Source: Bowmanella pacifica (lineage in GTDB: Bacteria > Pseudomonadota > Gammaproteobacteria > Enterobacterales > Alteromonadaceae). From it: a DNA stretch of 64,000 bases. The translations under genes were made by a program, and so were the position numbers. Shown piece after piece: positions 45,893 to 55,530 of the stretch. Positions within the stretch are counted from its first letter, which is position 1. The number at the start of each line of letters is the position of its first letter. The stretch spans positions 62,001 to 126,000 of the forward strand of contig NZ_BMLS01000009.1 of the NCBI RefSeq assembly GCF_014645355.1. Reading direction: 5' to 3'. The notes beneath the pieces were generated by a model. The model ran no database searches. It was not told the DNA's origin and worked only from the letters and a program-made list of their open reading frames with translations.

Positions 45893-46723
45893 TTATATAG
45901 CTTCTGGAGCAAGTACTGCCATTGTAACTTTTAACGCATCGACTGTCTGTTTAACATCATGCACACGAATAATCTGCGCCCCTTTGAGGGCTGCAATTGT
46001 TGCGCAAGCCAAGCTGCCTGCCAAGCGTTCTTCAACCGCCCGACCAAGGAGATTTCCCAGCATGGACTTTCGCGACATCCCCACCAAGAGCGGCAGCCCC
46101 ATATGGTGGAAACGTTCCATTCCCTGCAACAGCTGATAATTATGCTGCAAAGTTTTTCCAAAACCAAAGCCTGGGTCGAGCAAAATACGTTCTCGCTCTA
46201 TGCCGGTGTCGATACAGGCCTGAACTCGATCATCCAAAAAGGCAAATATGTCTGCAAACAAGTCTTGATATTGAGGTTCATGTTGCATGGTTCGGGGTTG
46301 CCCTTGCATGTGCATTAAACACACCGCCGCCCCACTTTGCTTAGCCACACTCAAGGCGCCAGGTTCTTGCAGGGCCCGCACATCATTGATCAATCCAGCA
46401 CCGGCGCGGCAGGCTTCCAACATGACTTCAGGTTTACTGGTATCCACTGAAATCACAGTATCAAACCGGCTGGCAATCGCTTCCACAACCGGCACCACCC
46501 GAGAAATTTCATCCTCTACCGAAACGTCTGCGGCGCCCGGGCGAGTAGATTCTCCACCGACATCGATAAAGGTAGCGCCGTCAGCCAACATGCTTTCTAC
46601 CTGATATAGAGCTGCGTCCGGTTTATTAAAACGCCCACCATCAGAAAATGAATCCGGGGTAACATTGAGGATCCCCATGACCTTTGGACTGGATAGATCC
46701 ACTGTCTTATTGGCAAATTTCAT
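45893..46723 (-). CDS. folP: Dihydropteroate synthase
   Basis: A 276-residue folate enzyme joining p-aminobenzoate to dihydropterin pyrophosphate. VMGILNVTPDSFSDGG (about 14-29), the GGESTRPGA loop, INDVRAL and DPGFGFGKT are all present. Target of sulfonamides; the usual loop residues look wild-type. It is separated from ftsH by a terminator, so it likely has some independent transcription. Confidence 0.96.
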   Translation of the reverse strand: MKFANKTVDLSSPKVMGILNVTPDSFSDGGRFNKPDAALYQVESMLADGATFIDVGGESTRPGAADVSVEDEISRVVPVVEAIASRFDTVISVDTSKPEVMLEACRAGAGLINDVRALQEPGALSVAKQSGAAVCLMHMQGQPRTMQHEPQYQDLFADIFAFLDDRVQACIDTGIERERILLDPGFGFGKTLQHNYQLLQGMERFHHMGLPLLVGMSRKSMLGNLLGRAVEERLAGSLACATIAALKGAQIIRVHDVKQTVDALKVTMAVLAPEAI

Positions 46724-46739
46724 TGAATGATTCTTCTCA

Positions 46740-46769
46740 AGAAAAAGAAGGCGCTAAAAAGCGCCTTCT
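46740..46769 (-). terminator. Terminator between ftsH and folP
   Basis: AGAAGGCGC and GCGCCTTCT form a 9-bp stem around TAAAAA, followed on the minus strand by TTTTCTT. Ends the ftsH transcript, at least in part. Confidence 0.8.
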
Positions 46770-46786
46770 GATATTGATGATGGGTG

Positions 46787-48712
46787 TTAGCTGGGTAAGT
46801 CGCCCGGCTTACTGATATCCGCATCTGAACTTTTCTTCGTTTCAGCCTTGCTTTCAGGTTTGTTTGACTCATCGCCCTTAGGCTTGTTGTCATTATCCCA
46901 ATCTGCAGGAGGACGAACATCGCGACGTGCCATCAGATCGTCGATCTGTTTGGCATCAATAGTCTCGTACTTCATCAGCGCGTCCTTCATGGCATGCAAA
47001 ATATCCATGTTGTCACGCAGAATTTGCTCAGCACGATCATAGTTGCGATCAATGACGGCTTTGATTTCAGCATCAATAGCACGCGCCGTATCATCGGACA
47101 TATGCTTAGCACGGGCCATACTACGTCCCAGGAACACTTCGCCTTCTTCCTCGGCGTAGAGCATAGGACCCATTTTATCTGACAGGCCCCATTGGGTGAC
47201 CATCTTACGAGCCAAATCAGTAGCACGCTCTATATCGTTTGACGCTCCGGTAGTAACCTTTTCACCGCCATAAATAATGTCTTCAGCGATACGACCACCA
47301 TAAAGGCTGGAAATCATGCTTTCCAGATGCTGTTTGGTGTAACTGAACCTATCCTGCTCTGGCAGGTACATGGTCACACCCAGCGCACGACCACGCGGTA
47401 TAATAGACACCTTATAAACAGGATCGTGCTCGGGTACCATACGCCCCACAATAGCGTGGCCAGCTTCATGGTAGGCAGTCATCTCTTTCTCACCTTCAGA
47501 CATCACCATAGACTTACGCTCTGCGCCCATCATGATCTTGTCTTTGGCTTTATCAAACTCTTCCATGGCAACCAAACGCTTGTTAGAACGTGCAGCAAAC
47601 AACGCCGCTTCGTTAACCAGGTTAGCCAGATCGGCACCAGAGAAGCCAGGCGTACCACGCGCAATAACACCCGCATCAACGTTATCGGCAATAGGCACTT
47701 TACGCATATGCACTTTAAGGATCTGTTCACGACCACGAATGTCGGGCAACCCAACGACCACTTGACGGTCAAAACGGCCGGGACGAAGCAATGCAGGGTC
47801 CAAGACATCCGGACGGTTGGTCGCGGCAATCACAATAATACCTTCATGACCTTCAAAGCCGTCCATCTCAACCAACATTTGGTTCAATGTTTGCTCACGC
47901 TCATCATGACCACCGCCTAAACCGGCACCACGCTGACGGCCAACAGCATCAATCTCGTCGATAAAGATAATGCAAGGCGCTGACTTCTTAGCTTGCTCGA
48001 ACATATCACGAACACGGGACGCACCCACACCGACAAACATCTCAACAAAATCGGAACCGGAGATAGTAAAGAATGGCACCTTGGCTTCACCGGCAATGGC
48101 TTTTGCCAACAAGGTTTTACCTGTACCGGGAGGGCCGACCATCAGAACGCCTTTAGGAATTTTTCCCCCCAGTTTCTGGAACTTGGACGGATCGCGCAAG
48201 AAGTCAACTAATTCAGATACATCTTCTTTAGCTTCATCACAGCCCGCCACATCTGCAAAGGTAGTCTTAATCTGATCTTCGCCCAGCAAACGCGCCTTGC
48301 TCTTGCCAAACGACATCGCCCCGCGACCACCGCCGCCCTGCATCTGACGCATGAAGAAAATCCATACCCCGATAAGCAGCAACATCGGGAACCAAGAGAT
48401 GAAAATGTTGGCCAGCATTGACGGACGCTCAGGCGGCTCATTGATCATACGCACATCATTCTTGATGAGGTCTGTCACCAGGCCGTTATCGCCAACAGAT
48501 GGAATAAAGGTGGTAAAGCTTTCGCCGCTACGGGACACCCCTTTGATTTCCCGACCATCAATGCGCACTTCACGCACCATTCCCTGATTCACCTCATTGA
48601 TGAACTGGGTGTAATCATATTGGCGTCCAGAAGATTCCCCCGGGGTGAAACTCTGAAACACCGTCATTAATACGACGGCTATAACCAACCACAAAATTAA
48701 ATTTTTTGCCAT
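46787..48712 (-). CDS. ftsH: ATP-dependent zinc metalloprotease FtsH
   Basis: A 641-residue membrane AAA+ protease that degrades membrane proteins, sigma-32 and LpxC. Two N-terminal helices (about 5-22 and 100-120), Walker A GPPGTGKT near 194-201, Walker [19 protein letters not shown] region, and zinc motif HEAGH near 417-421. The start at 48712 is the FtsH consensus (MAKNLILW); the frame is open 23 codons further upstream, which are not conserved. rlmE, usually just upstream, is missing. Confidence 0.96.
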   Translation of the reverse strand: MAKNLILWLVIAVVLMTVFQSFTPGESSGRQYDYTQFINEVNQGMVREVRIDGREIKGVSRSGESFTTFIPSVGDNGLVTDLIKNDVRMINEPPERPSMLANIFISWFPMLLLIGVWIFFMRQMQGGGGRGAMSFGKSKARLLGEDQIKTTFADVAGCDEAKEDVSELVDFLRDPSKFQKLGGKIPKGVLMVGPPGTGKTLLAKAIAGEAKVPFFTISGSDFVEMFVGVGASRVRDMFEQAKKSAPCIIFIDEIDAVGRQRGAGLGGGHDEREQTLNQMLVEMDGFEGHEGIIVIAATNRPDVLDPALLRPGRFDRQVVVGLPDIRGREQILKVHMRKVPIADNVDAGVIARGTPGFSGADLANLVNEAALFAARSNKRLVAMEEFDKAKDKIMMGAERKSMVMSEGEKEMTAYHEAGHAIVGRMVPEHDPVYKVSIIPRGRALGVTMYLPEQDRFSYTKQHLESMISSLYGGRIAEDIIYGGEKVTTGASNDIERATDLARKMVTQWGLSDKMGPMLYAEEEGEVFLGRSMARAKHMSDDTARAIDAEIKAVIDRNYDRAEQILRDNMDILHAMKDALMKYETIDAKQIDDLMARRDVRPPADWDNDNKPKGDESNKPESKAETKKSSDADISKPGDLPS

Positions 48713-49367
48713 ATCGCTCAACGCTGTAACCTCTGTAAAAACAGTTCTTATCCGGACCGGTTTTCCTAACCGGTATCCCACTTAGCAGTACAAGCCAAAC
48801 CAACCAGGATGTAACGCCTATGAAACCCTTACCTGTCATGTGGCAATACCGCATTAGGGTTGGCTCCAGAGTCCGGCAGGCTTAGCCTACCAGAGTTCGA
48901 CGCTCGAAACTATGTAAACCGCCTCAATATCACCCTTGAAACCGGTTACCTCTTGGCTCCCTTATTTGCGGAAGCCTTCTTCTAAACTTAAGACTGACAT
49001 TTTGCTCGGACATAGAAAAACTATACCAATCTGTGGTTAGCAACACACCAGCGCTTTCCCCGATATCTCAACGCTTATCACAGAGGTGGTGTACTTCAAC
49101 TGGCTTGAACCCCTGCACTACAAAGCGTAGGCGCCCTATTGAATTCCACCATTTTATCTGTGCCTAAGCCCTTTTCTAACCATGCCCACTGACAAAGTGC
49201 ATTGCCTTTACGCTATTTTAAGCTTTAGCCGATGACGCCTTTTTTAGCATAACCTGCTAATGTCATTAGGCATGCGCTTAAGATGGCGGTAGAATACCGT
49301 TTTTCAACCCTTTAGACACACCAATTAACGCTGGTGTGTTTTAGTTAAAAGATAAATTTGTAACCTA
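48713..49367. other. Long intergenic region between ftsH and divergent yhbY
   Basis: 655 bp on the opposite-strand boundary. rlmE is normally here on the minus strand, but no matching reading frame remains in any frame I read. Only short, unsupported ORFs are visible, for example a 27-codon minus-strand ORF starting MSEQNVSLKF. The promoters of ftsH and yhbY should lie in it. A hairpin at 49316-49339 lies just before yhbY. Confidence 0.55.
49316..49343 (+). terminator. Hairpin with short T-run just upstream of yhbY
   Basis: ACACACCA and TGGTGTGT form an 8-bp perfect stem with an 8-base loop, followed by TTT-AG. No plus-strand gene precedes it, so it may attenuate yhbY or end an unseen RNA. 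Confidence 0.4.
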
Positions 49368-49664
49368 ATGATTCTTTCTACCAAACAGAAGCAATACCTC
49401 AAAGGTTTAGCCCATTCGCTCAAGCCTGTTGTACTACTTGGCAACAATGGCTTAACCGAAGGCGTATTAGCTGAAATTGATAACGCCCTTAATCACCACG
49501 AACTGATAAAAGTGAAAGTGGCGACAACGGACCGCGAACAAAAACGGTTAATTTGCGATGCCATTGCTCGTGAAACAAAAGCGCTGAACGTACAACTTAT
49601 CGGCCACAACCTGGTGTTATACCGGGAAAGCGAAGAGAAAAAGATCCGCATCCCCAAAGGCTGA
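49368..49664 (+). CDS. yhbY: YhbY family RNA-binding protein
   Basis: A 98-residue CRS1-YhbY (CRM) domain protein that binds pre-50S ribosomal particles. LSTKQKQYLKGLAHSLKPVV is the start, and GNNGLTEGVL is the GxxG RNA-binding loop. It is divergent from ftsH, as usual, but without rlmE between. Confidence 0.92.
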   Translation: MILSTKQKQYLKGLAHSLKPVVLLGNNGLTEGVLAEIDNALNHHELIKVKVATTDREQKRLICDAIARETKALNVQLIGHNLVLYRESEEKKIRIPKG

Positions 49665-49809
49665 GTCAGCTCGGCCTTCCGCCCTCGTATTATAGCTACC
49701 CGGCTCGTGGCCTTTGTAGGGAAAAGCTTAGCCTTCCTTAGCGGTCGCGACATAATTGATAAAACTGTTTCAATTAATAGATAATTTCATCAATCTCATT
49801 CCCTGAGAC

Positions 49810-50565
49810 TCAGTTCATTGCGGTTTGCGCAACCTGATACTTCTGAATCAGGGAATCAACATCCCCTGCTACACGAAGACTATCAAGAGTCCATTGCAGA
49901 CGCTCACGGAGTGGCTCAGGAAAAGCGGCATTCAGAGCCAGATAATTCCCCTGAACATCGAGAGGGAATTCCAGTACCGGCACCAGATCATCAAAGGCAA
50001 AGCCTAAGGGGTGAATTTGATAGTTGAGCGTCAAAGGTGAACCAATAATTAAGTCAAGTTTTCCTTTTATAAACAACTGCATGTCAGCATTTTTATAGGA
50101 TACATTGAGTAGATTCTTGCCTTTCTCGAAGCCATGTTTTAACAACACCGCTTCATAAATATCATTAGGTTGAATGCCTATGGTATAACGCGTAGCGTCG
50201 CTAAGAGAGGTAAGGGAAATGTCATCACGATGTTTTAGCCGATAAAGGTAAGACGTTGACTTCACCAGTGGTCCCACCCATTTAAACTGCTGCTCACGCT
50301 CTTTATATCTGGCGGTTGAAATCAGGCCACTTAACTTATGCTGCCGGGTTAACTGAAATGATCGGCTCCAAGGCAACAACTCCAACTCACAATCAACCTC
50401 TGCCCGCTCGCACACCAGCATGATTAGCTCTGCATTAATACCCACCACCTTCCCCTCTTGTATAAACTGGTAAGGAGGAAAGTGCTCCGTATAGATGGTC
50501 ATAGACTCAGCCCAGGCAGGCCGTAGCATTGCCAGCATCACGAACAGCGCCATTCTGACAAACAT
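49810..50565 (-). CDS. Periplasmic amino-acid-type solute-binding protein
   Basis: A 251-residue exported protein of the SBP_bac_3 family. Signal peptide 1-19 (MLRPAWA), then a two-lobe fold starting TIYTEHFPPYQF, with IGIQPNDIYEA and the C-terminal RLQWTLDSLRVAGDVDSLIQKY. The start at 50565 has a perfect AGGAGG; a start 14 codons upstream does not. No permease or ATPase is adjacent, so it may be an orphan binding protein or part of a signalling system. Ligand unknown. Confidence 0.88.
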   Translation of the reverse strand: MFVRMALFVMLAMLRPAWAESMTIYTEHFPPYQFIQEGKVVGINAELIMLVCERAEVDCELELLPWSRSFQLTRQHKLSGLISTARYKEREQQFKWVGPLVKSTSYLYRLKHRDDISLTSLSDATRYTIGIQPNDIYEAVLLKHGFEKGKNLLNVSYKNADMQLFIKGKLDLIIGSPLTLNYQIHPLGFAFDDLVPVLEFPLDVQGNYLALNAAFPEPLRERLQWTLDSLRVAGDVDSLIQKYQVAQTAMN

Positions 50566-50821
50566 ACTTCCTCCTTTTGCTACTGACTTCAGAGTAATAA
50601 AGCTCAACTACCTAAACAACAATTATTGTCATGTCAGCACAGCAAATACATGGCAGTTGAGGCTCCGCTTTATCCAGCAAAAACAATGCTCTTCAGCGTA
50701 TTCCGTGATTAATAAAGTAAAGATATAAACACGTAAAGCTAAAATAGATGGGCAAAATAACACTAATAGATTCCCCCGGGGTCGACATTAGAGCCTGTTG
50801 ACCTTTTTGAGTACAGAGGTC

Positions 50822-51191
50822 CCGTCCAGATACTGATATCTGTTCAGTTTTGAGATTTTACATCGGGAGGGATTACAGAATACGTCCTGTATTCTGCCCT
50901 GCGGGCCGCCGCTGACTGCGCGGCGTTCCAACTTGCTCCCGGCAAATTGGTCGAACCAAGGGTTCAAACCATGGCCGCCCTCCACGGAATATAAAAGCAA
51001 AAGGCCCCGTCCAAATACAGATATCTGTTCAGTTTTGAGATTTTACGACGGGAGGGATGACTCCGGGCTTCCTGCCCTTCGCCCTGCGGGCCGCCGCTGA
51101 CGGCGCGGCGTTCCAACTTGCTCCCAGCAAGTTGGTCGAACCAAGGGTTCGAACCATGACCGCCCTGCACGGGATATAAAAGCAAAAGGCC
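50822..51191. repeat. Tandem 185-bp repeat, two copies, next to tRNA-Ser
   Basis: Copies at 50822-51006 and 51007-51191 share the CCGTCCA start, the GATATCTGTTCAG stretch, GCGGGCCGCCGCTGAC and the GGTTCGAACC-like segment, with scattered point differences. A third CCGTCCA begins at 51192 and turns at once into the arm of the tRNA-Ser terminator. Period is 185 bp. Open frames run through it, but they have no ribosome binding sites or domains, so it is treated as non-coding. Confidence 0.85.
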
Positions 51192-51225
51192 CCGTCCAAC
51201 TGGACGGGGCCTTTTGCTTTTATAT
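51174..51225 (-). terminator. 25-bp perfect inverted repeat at the tRNA-Ser 3' end
   Basis: Left arm 51174-51198 and right arm 51201-51225 are perfect inverted repeats with a 2-base loop (AC), centred on CCCCGTCC/GGACGGGG. Read on the minus strand it starts at the last base of the tRNA-Ser CCA and ends the tRNA transcript; the T-rich part lies within the stem (GCCTTTTGCTTTT). Confidence 0.85.
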
Positions 51226-51312
51226 GGCGGTGAGGGAGGGATTCGAACCCTCGATACGTTGCCGTATACACACTTTCCAGGCGTGCTCCTTCAGCCACTC
51301 GGACACCTCACC
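51225..51312 (-). tRNA. tRNA-Ser (GGA)
   Basis: An 88-nt gene with encoded CCA, acceptor GGTGAGG/CCTCACC, a long variable arm with a stem-loop (TATACGGCAACGTAT) and T-arm GGTTCGAATCC. The anticodon loop CTGGAAA gives GGA. Followed by the strong hairpin and the 185-bp repeats. Confidence 0.95.
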
Positions 51313-51584
51313 TAATTCTGATTTTTTGGCCGCGTTGTTTAACTGGGTTAAATTCCAGGAGCACTGCGGCATGCTCGTTGCTTGGGGCTCCAGCCCTAAA
51401 TTTTGTCTGCTTTGAGCATAAACCCAAACTTGGCAGAAATTCCGAACAGGTAACTAAAAGCTCCCCTGTTCAAGCGCCGCGTATGTTAGGGAATTCACTA
51501 TTGTTAATCAAGGAAAATATCGGGCTGAATATGTCATTCGCTATATAATTAGCCAAATAAGCGATAAATCCGCCCGATGCCCCC

Positions 51585-52643
51585 TTAAGCGTTGCCTTTC
51601 ACCTTCATGCTATGTGCTGCCGCAAAGTCCAGCATCCGGTTCAGAGGAACCATCGCTTTAACCCTGGTTGCCTCATCAACAAAAATTTCATGGCCGCTAT
51701 TATCGGTCAAGGCTTGCTCGATAGCGTCCAGCCCATTCATCGCCATCCACGGACAATGCGCACAACTTTTACAGGTTGCACCATTTCCACCTGTTGGCGC
51801 TTCAAGGAAGATCTTACCTGGAGCTGCCTGCTGCATCTTATAAAAGATACCTTTGTCGGTGGCGACAATAAGTCGCTCATTAGGCAGCGTCTGAGCGGCC
51901 TTAATCAACTGTGATGTAGAACCAACAGCATCGGCCATTGTCACGACATTGGCGGGCGACTCAGGATGAACAAGAATAGCTGCATCGGGGTACTGCTGCT
52001 TTAGCGAGGCCAAAGCCCGGGCTTTAAATTCATCATGAACAATACAAGCGCCCTGCCACATTAGCATCTCGGCACCAGTCTGTTTCTCTATATAAGAACC
52101 CAGGTGGCGATCCGGGCCCCAGAGTATTTTCTTCCCTTGACTGTCCAGATGCTCAACAATCTCCAATGCAATACTGGACGTCACCACCCAATCAGCACGG
52201 GCCTTTACCGCAGCCGACGTATTGGCATACACCACCACAGTATGATCAGGGTGTTCGTCACAAAAGGCACTGAACTTGTCGATAGGGCAGCCTAAATCCA
52301 GCGAGCAGGTTGCTTCTAACGTAGGCATTAGCACCGTTTTTTCCGGGCTGAGAATTTTAGCGGTCTCGCCCATAAACTTAACACCTGCAACGATCAGGGT
52401 TTGTTCTTTAGCATCACGACCAAACCTGGCCATTTCCAATGAATCTGCTACGCAGCCATGGGTTTCCTCGGCTAAAGCCTGAATAACTGGGTCGGTATAA
52501 TAGTGCGCGACCAAAACGGCATTCTTTTCTTTCAACAAACGTTTGATACGCTCTCTGTAAGCCAATTGTTGCGCTTCATCTAGTGCAGCAGGCTTAGGAG
52601 GAAATGGATATTCGAGGGTATCAATGGTTTGAGTCTGAATCAT
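51585..52643 (-). CDS. nadA: Quinolinate synthase NadA
   Basis: NAD biosynthesis enzyme with a [4Fe-4S] cluster that condenses iminoaspartate with dihydroxyacetone phosphate. About 352 residues. Cysteines in TCSLDLGCP (near 125) and CKSCAHCPW (near 305) provide cluster ligands; HPESPANVV and [12 protein letters not shown] are conserved. The start used ([16 protein letters not shown]) has GAG seven bases upstream; MPSRT and the upstream MYNPQ are alternatives. Near the tol-pal cluster, as in many gammaproteobacteria. Confidence 0.93.
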   Translation of the reverse strand: MIQTQTIDTLEYPFPPKPAALDEAQQLAYRERIKRLLKEKNAVLVAHYYTDPVIQALAEETHGCVADSLEMARFGRDAKEQTLIVAGVKFMGETAKILSPEKTVLMPTLEATCSLDLGCPIDKFSAFCDEHPDHTVVVYANTSAAVKARADWVVTSSIALEIVEHLDSQGKKILWGPDRHLGSYIEKQTGAEMLMWQGACIVHDEFKARALASLKQQYPDAAILVHPESPANVVTMADAVGSTSQLIKAAQTLPNERLIVATDKGIFYKMQQAAPGKIFLEAPTGGNGATCKSCAHCPWMAMNGLDAIEQALTDNSGHEIFVDEATRVKAMVPLNRMLDFAAAHSMKVKGNA

Positions 52644-52791
52644 GGTACGGCTCGGCATTGCTAGGGGCTGCGGATTATACAAGCTTTACAAAAAAATTGA
52701 TATGCCGTGACAGCGCGTAAATAAAGCCCCCCATCGACAGAAAAGCCAGTTGGCTTGTTCTATATATAAGAGATGTGCAAGAGGAGGAAAT

Positions 52792-53526
52792 ATGTGGATT
52801 GAAGGCACGATAGTGAAGCGCAAAGACTGGAACAATAAACTATTCTCCTTGTTGATTCAGGCCGATATAGCACCTTTTGAACCCGGCCAGTTTATTAAGG
52901 TGGCATTGCCTTTAGAAGATAAACGCATCGGCAGGGCCTATTCGTTAGTTAACCAACCAGGTAGCGATATGCTGGAAATACTGGTTGTAGCCGTAGAGAA
53001 CGGCAAACTCTCACCTGCGCTGGCCAATCTTCAAGTCGGTGACAGGTTGCAGGTCAGCGCTAAGGCCAGTGGCTTTATGACACTTGATGGAATCCCTCCC
53101 TGTCGCGATCTTTGGCTGTTAGCCACAGGCACCGCTGTTGGCCCCTTTATCTCCATGCTCAGATGCGAACAAATCTGGGAGCAGTTTGAGAATATAGTGC
53201 TGGTCTACGGTGTCAGGTACGCCGAAGATCTCGCCTATATAGATGAGTTAAACGAAATCGCGTTGCTGCATCCACAATTCAGACTTTGTCTTAGCGTCAC
53301 CCGCGAATCTATTGATGCAGCCTACTCAAAACGGATCACCAGTCTGCTCAGTGAAGGTATTCTGGAAAACGACCTGGCATTAGCTATTAATCCGGCAAAC
53401 AGCCACCTTATATTGTGTGGAAATCCGCAGATGGTCAGTGAAACACAGCAACTTTTGCAACAAAGAGGCTTAGCTATGCACCTAAAAAGGCACGCAGGCC
53501 AAATTAGTGTGGAAAAATACTGGTAG
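52792..53526 (+). CDS. fpr: Ferredoxin-NADP reductase
   Basis: A 244-residue FAD/NADP oxidoreductase of the Fpr family. FAD-binding RAYSLVN near 45-51, GTAVGPFISML NADPH loop near 110-120, and a conserved C terminus ending VEKYW. A near-ideal GAGGAGG precedes the ATG; an upstream in-frame ATG at 52750 is less likely. Electron transfer to ferredoxin or flavodoxin for anabolism and stress; neighbouring ferredoxin not seen. Divergent from nadA. Confidence 0.92.
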   Translation: MWIEGTIVKRKDWNNKLFSLLIQADIAPFEPGQFIKVALPLEDKRIGRAYSLVNQPGSDMLEILVVAVENGKLSPALANLQVGDRLQVSAKASGFMTLDGIPPCRDLWLLATGTAVGPFISMLRCEQIWEQFENIVLVYGVRYAEDLAYIDELNEIALLHPQFRLCLSVTRESIDAAYSKRITSLLSEGILENDLALAINPANSHLILCGNPQMVSETQQLLQQRGLAMHLKRHAGQISVEKYW

Positions 53527-53690
53527 TAAGAACAACTCATCGCCTCTTTGAAGACAATTTTGTTCACGAAAAACAGGCAGTAAAGGGCACTACAAAGCAT
53601 GTTTTTTAGCCGCTGCGGTGCTAATTTTGCACATACCGCCTATAAATAAAGCATTCAGAAAGAAAAATGTCATTTTCTGGGAAATTTGGG

Positions 53691-53718
53691 TTGCGCGTGG
53701 TTCTGAAATAAGTATTAT
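53691..53718 (+). promoter_or_regulatory. tRNA-Lys promoter
   Basis: TTGCGC at 53691-53696 and TATTAT at 53713-53718 with a 16-bp spacer, followed by a GC-rich discriminator GCGCCC typical of stringently controlled stable-RNA promoters. About 33 bp before the first tRNA. Confidence 0.6.
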
Positions 53719-53751
53719 ATGCGCCCGTTGCAGCAGACAACGAAAACAAGT

Positions 53752-53827
53752 GGGTCGTTAGCTCAGTTGGTAGAGCAGTTGACTTTTAATCAATTGGTCG
53801 CTGGTTCGAATCCAGCACGACCCACCA
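53752..53827 (+). tRNA. tRNA-Lys (TTT), copy 1
   Basis: A 76-nt gene with encoded CCA: acceptor GGGTCGT/ACGACCC, anticodon loop with TTT in CTTTTAA, T-arm GGTTCGAATCC. The 76 bases are identical to the second copy 127 bp downstream. Confidence 0.97.
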
Positions 53828-53878
53828 CTTTCTCCTAGCTTTCGCGAATGAGAAAATCTGCTACCTTCCATAGATTGT

Positions 53879-53954
53879 GGGTCGTTAGCTCAGTTGGTAG
53901 AGCAGTTGACTTTTAATCAATTGGTCGCTGGTTCGAATCCAGCACGACCCACCA
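53879..53954 (+). tRNA. tRNA-Lys (TTT), copy 2
   Basis: Identical to copy 1 over the whole tRNA. The 51-bp spacer between the copies differs from the flank, so the duplication covers the tRNA itself. Likely transcribed together; no clear terminator directly after it. Confidence 0.97.
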
Positions 53955-54132
53955 CAATCTAAAAAGTACCAAGCATTCCAAACTCCCTACCCTAGTCAAC
54001 ACAACCTTAATAGGTCGTGCGGGGTGAGAACCAGCCGCTTCGAAAACAGCGGACATATTGTTATTCAAGACAAGCCTTCAGGCGATTATCAGGCCTATTA
54101 CTGGCCATCTTGGGCGTACTTTATGCAGACAT

Positions 54133-54167
54133 AAAAAAACGCCGCAGAGCATTACCCTGCGGCGTTT
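54133..54167 (-). terminator. Terminator of the tol-pal-cpoB operon
   Basis: AAACGCCGCAG and CTGCGGCGTTT form an 11-bp stem with a 9-base loop; the minus strand continues in a run of seven T. It is about 22 bp after the cpoB stop. Confidence 0.9.
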
Positions 54168-54188
54168 AATGAGATTTGCAACTTATGC

Positions 54189-54941
54189 TTAATTCGCTTT
54201 AAGTGTACGAAGCCTGGGTTCGGCCAGTTTTCTGGCTGATGAATCAGGGTACTCACGAACAACCTGTTCATAAAGTTGCTGTGCCCGGGCAAGGTTTGCT
54301 TGATTTTGTGCAATCATCCCCAGCTTCAACAAGGAATCCGCACGCTTATTTGAATCAGGGAATTCAGAAATAACCCGTTCAAAATGACTGGCTGCGCCAC
54401 TCCAATCTTGCTTATTAAACAACAACTGACCCAACCAGTATCTCGCGTTAGCAGCAAAACCTGACGTTGGGTAAGCTTTCAGAAAGGCTTCGAACTCGGG
54501 GATTGCCTGATCATAACGCTTGTCACGTAAAATCAGATTTACCGCACGATCGTAGGCTTCCTGCTCGCTCATCGAACCTGCTGTCGGACCCGCATCAGCT
54601 AAAGGTGCAGTGTAATCAGGCTGACTACTTGCCGGCCTCTTCAGCACTGCATCAATACGCTTATCAATTTCCAGATACAACTCCCGTTGCCGTTCCAGAA
54701 TTTGCTCCAGCTTGTGGCTATGTAACTCCACAACCCCGCGCAGGTCGTTAACCTCGTTTTGTACCTGATCTAATTGAGCTTGCACCGAATGCTGTGCATT
54801 CGTTCGGGCATCAACCATACGCTCTAATGCAGCCATCCGGCTTTCTAAACTACCAGAAGTTACATCAGAGACAGGCGCAGGAGCCGCACAAACGGCGGCT
54901 CCCATAAAGGTTCCGATTAAGGCTACGTGACACTTAATCAT
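54189..54941 (-). CDS. cpoB: Cell division coordinator CpoB (YbgF)
   Basis: A 250-residue periplasmic protein linking Tol-Pal and PBP1B. Signal peptide 1-20, coiled coil about 30-90 (LESRMAALERMVDARTNAQ, VQNEVNDLRG), then TPR repeats (about 130-245: YDRAVNLILRDKRYDQAIPEF, NARYWLGQLLFNK). Last gene of the tol-pal cluster, 9 bp from pal. Confidence 0.93.
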   Translation of the reverse strand: MIKCHVALIGTFMGAAVCAAPAPVSDVTSGSLESRMAALERMVDARTNAQHSVQAQLDQVQNEVNDLRGVVELHSHKLEQILERQRELYLEIDKRIDAVLKRPASSQPDYTAPLADAGPTAGSMSEQEAYDRAVNLILRDKRYDQAIPEFEAFLKAYPTSGFAANARYWLGQLLFNKQDWSGAASHFERVISEFPDSNKRADSLLKLGMIAQNQANLARAQQLYEQVVREYPDSSARKLAEPRLRTLKAN

Positions 54942-54950
54942 CGTTAATGC

Positions 54951-55493
54951 TTAACGATAAACCAATACGCCGCGACGGTTTTTAGCAAACGCCGCTTCGG
55001 TCAGGCTTGGATCAAGAGGTTTCTCTTCACCATAAGATACAACAGAAATCTGTGAACTGCTGACACCAGCGTTTTGCAGATAAGTAGCTACAGACTTAGC
55101 ACGACGCTCACCCAAGGCAATGTTGTACTCAGGTGTACCACGGCTGTCACAGTGACCTTCAACAGTCACAGTTTGACCAGGGTTTTTGATCAGGAATGCG
55201 GCGTGTTTGTCCAGAATACCGTAGTAATCTGAACCAACGGTAGAACGGTCAAAGTCAAAGTATACGATCTGTTCATTTTGCAGCGCATCTAACTCTTCAC
55301 GCGCCAGCTCCTGGGGCGTTTTTACACGTTCAACGGTACCGGTTTGCACGTTAGAAGAAGATTCTTGTCCTGCACTGGTTTGAGACTGATTGGTTGACGC
55401 TTGTTCATCAACCTGGCTGCTGGAAGAACAAGCCATCAGAGTGATTACCGGCAGAGCAATGATGACGCCCTTGAATACTTTATTTAGTTGCAT
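54951..55493 (-). CDS. pal: Peptidoglycan-associated lipoprotein Pal
   Basis: A 180-residue outer-membrane lipoprotein with lipobox LMAC and an OmpA domain (about 70-178, VEGHCDSRGTPEYNIALGERRAKSV) binding peptidoglycan. The start at 55493 gives the correct signal; AAGGATCACGAGA precedes it. A Ser/Gln-rich linker follows Cys. Next to tolB. Confidence 0.95.
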   Translation of the reverse strand: MQLNKVFKGVIIALPVITLMACSSSSQVDEQASTNQSQTSAGQESSSNVQTGTVERVKTPQELAREELDALQNEQIVYFDFDRSTVGSDYYGILDKHAAFLIKNPGQTVTVEGHCDSRGTPEYNIALGERRAKSVATYLQNAGVSSSQISVVSYGEEKPLDPSLTEAAFAKNRRGVLVYR

Positions 55494-55530
55494 TCTCGTG
55501 ATCCTTATTGTTTTCAAAGGTTTTAACAAA

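Noticed and set aside
50788-51298. Three overlapping minus-strand ORFs (70-89 codons) through the 185-bp repeats
   Set aside because: They are paralogous only because the DNA is repeated, run into the tRNA-Ser gene, and have no ribosome binding sites or recognisable domains.
51225-51312. tRNA-Ser as an island attachment site
   Set aside because: No integrase, mobility gene or matching direct repeat of the tRNA 3' end at a distance; the repeats are local tandem units.
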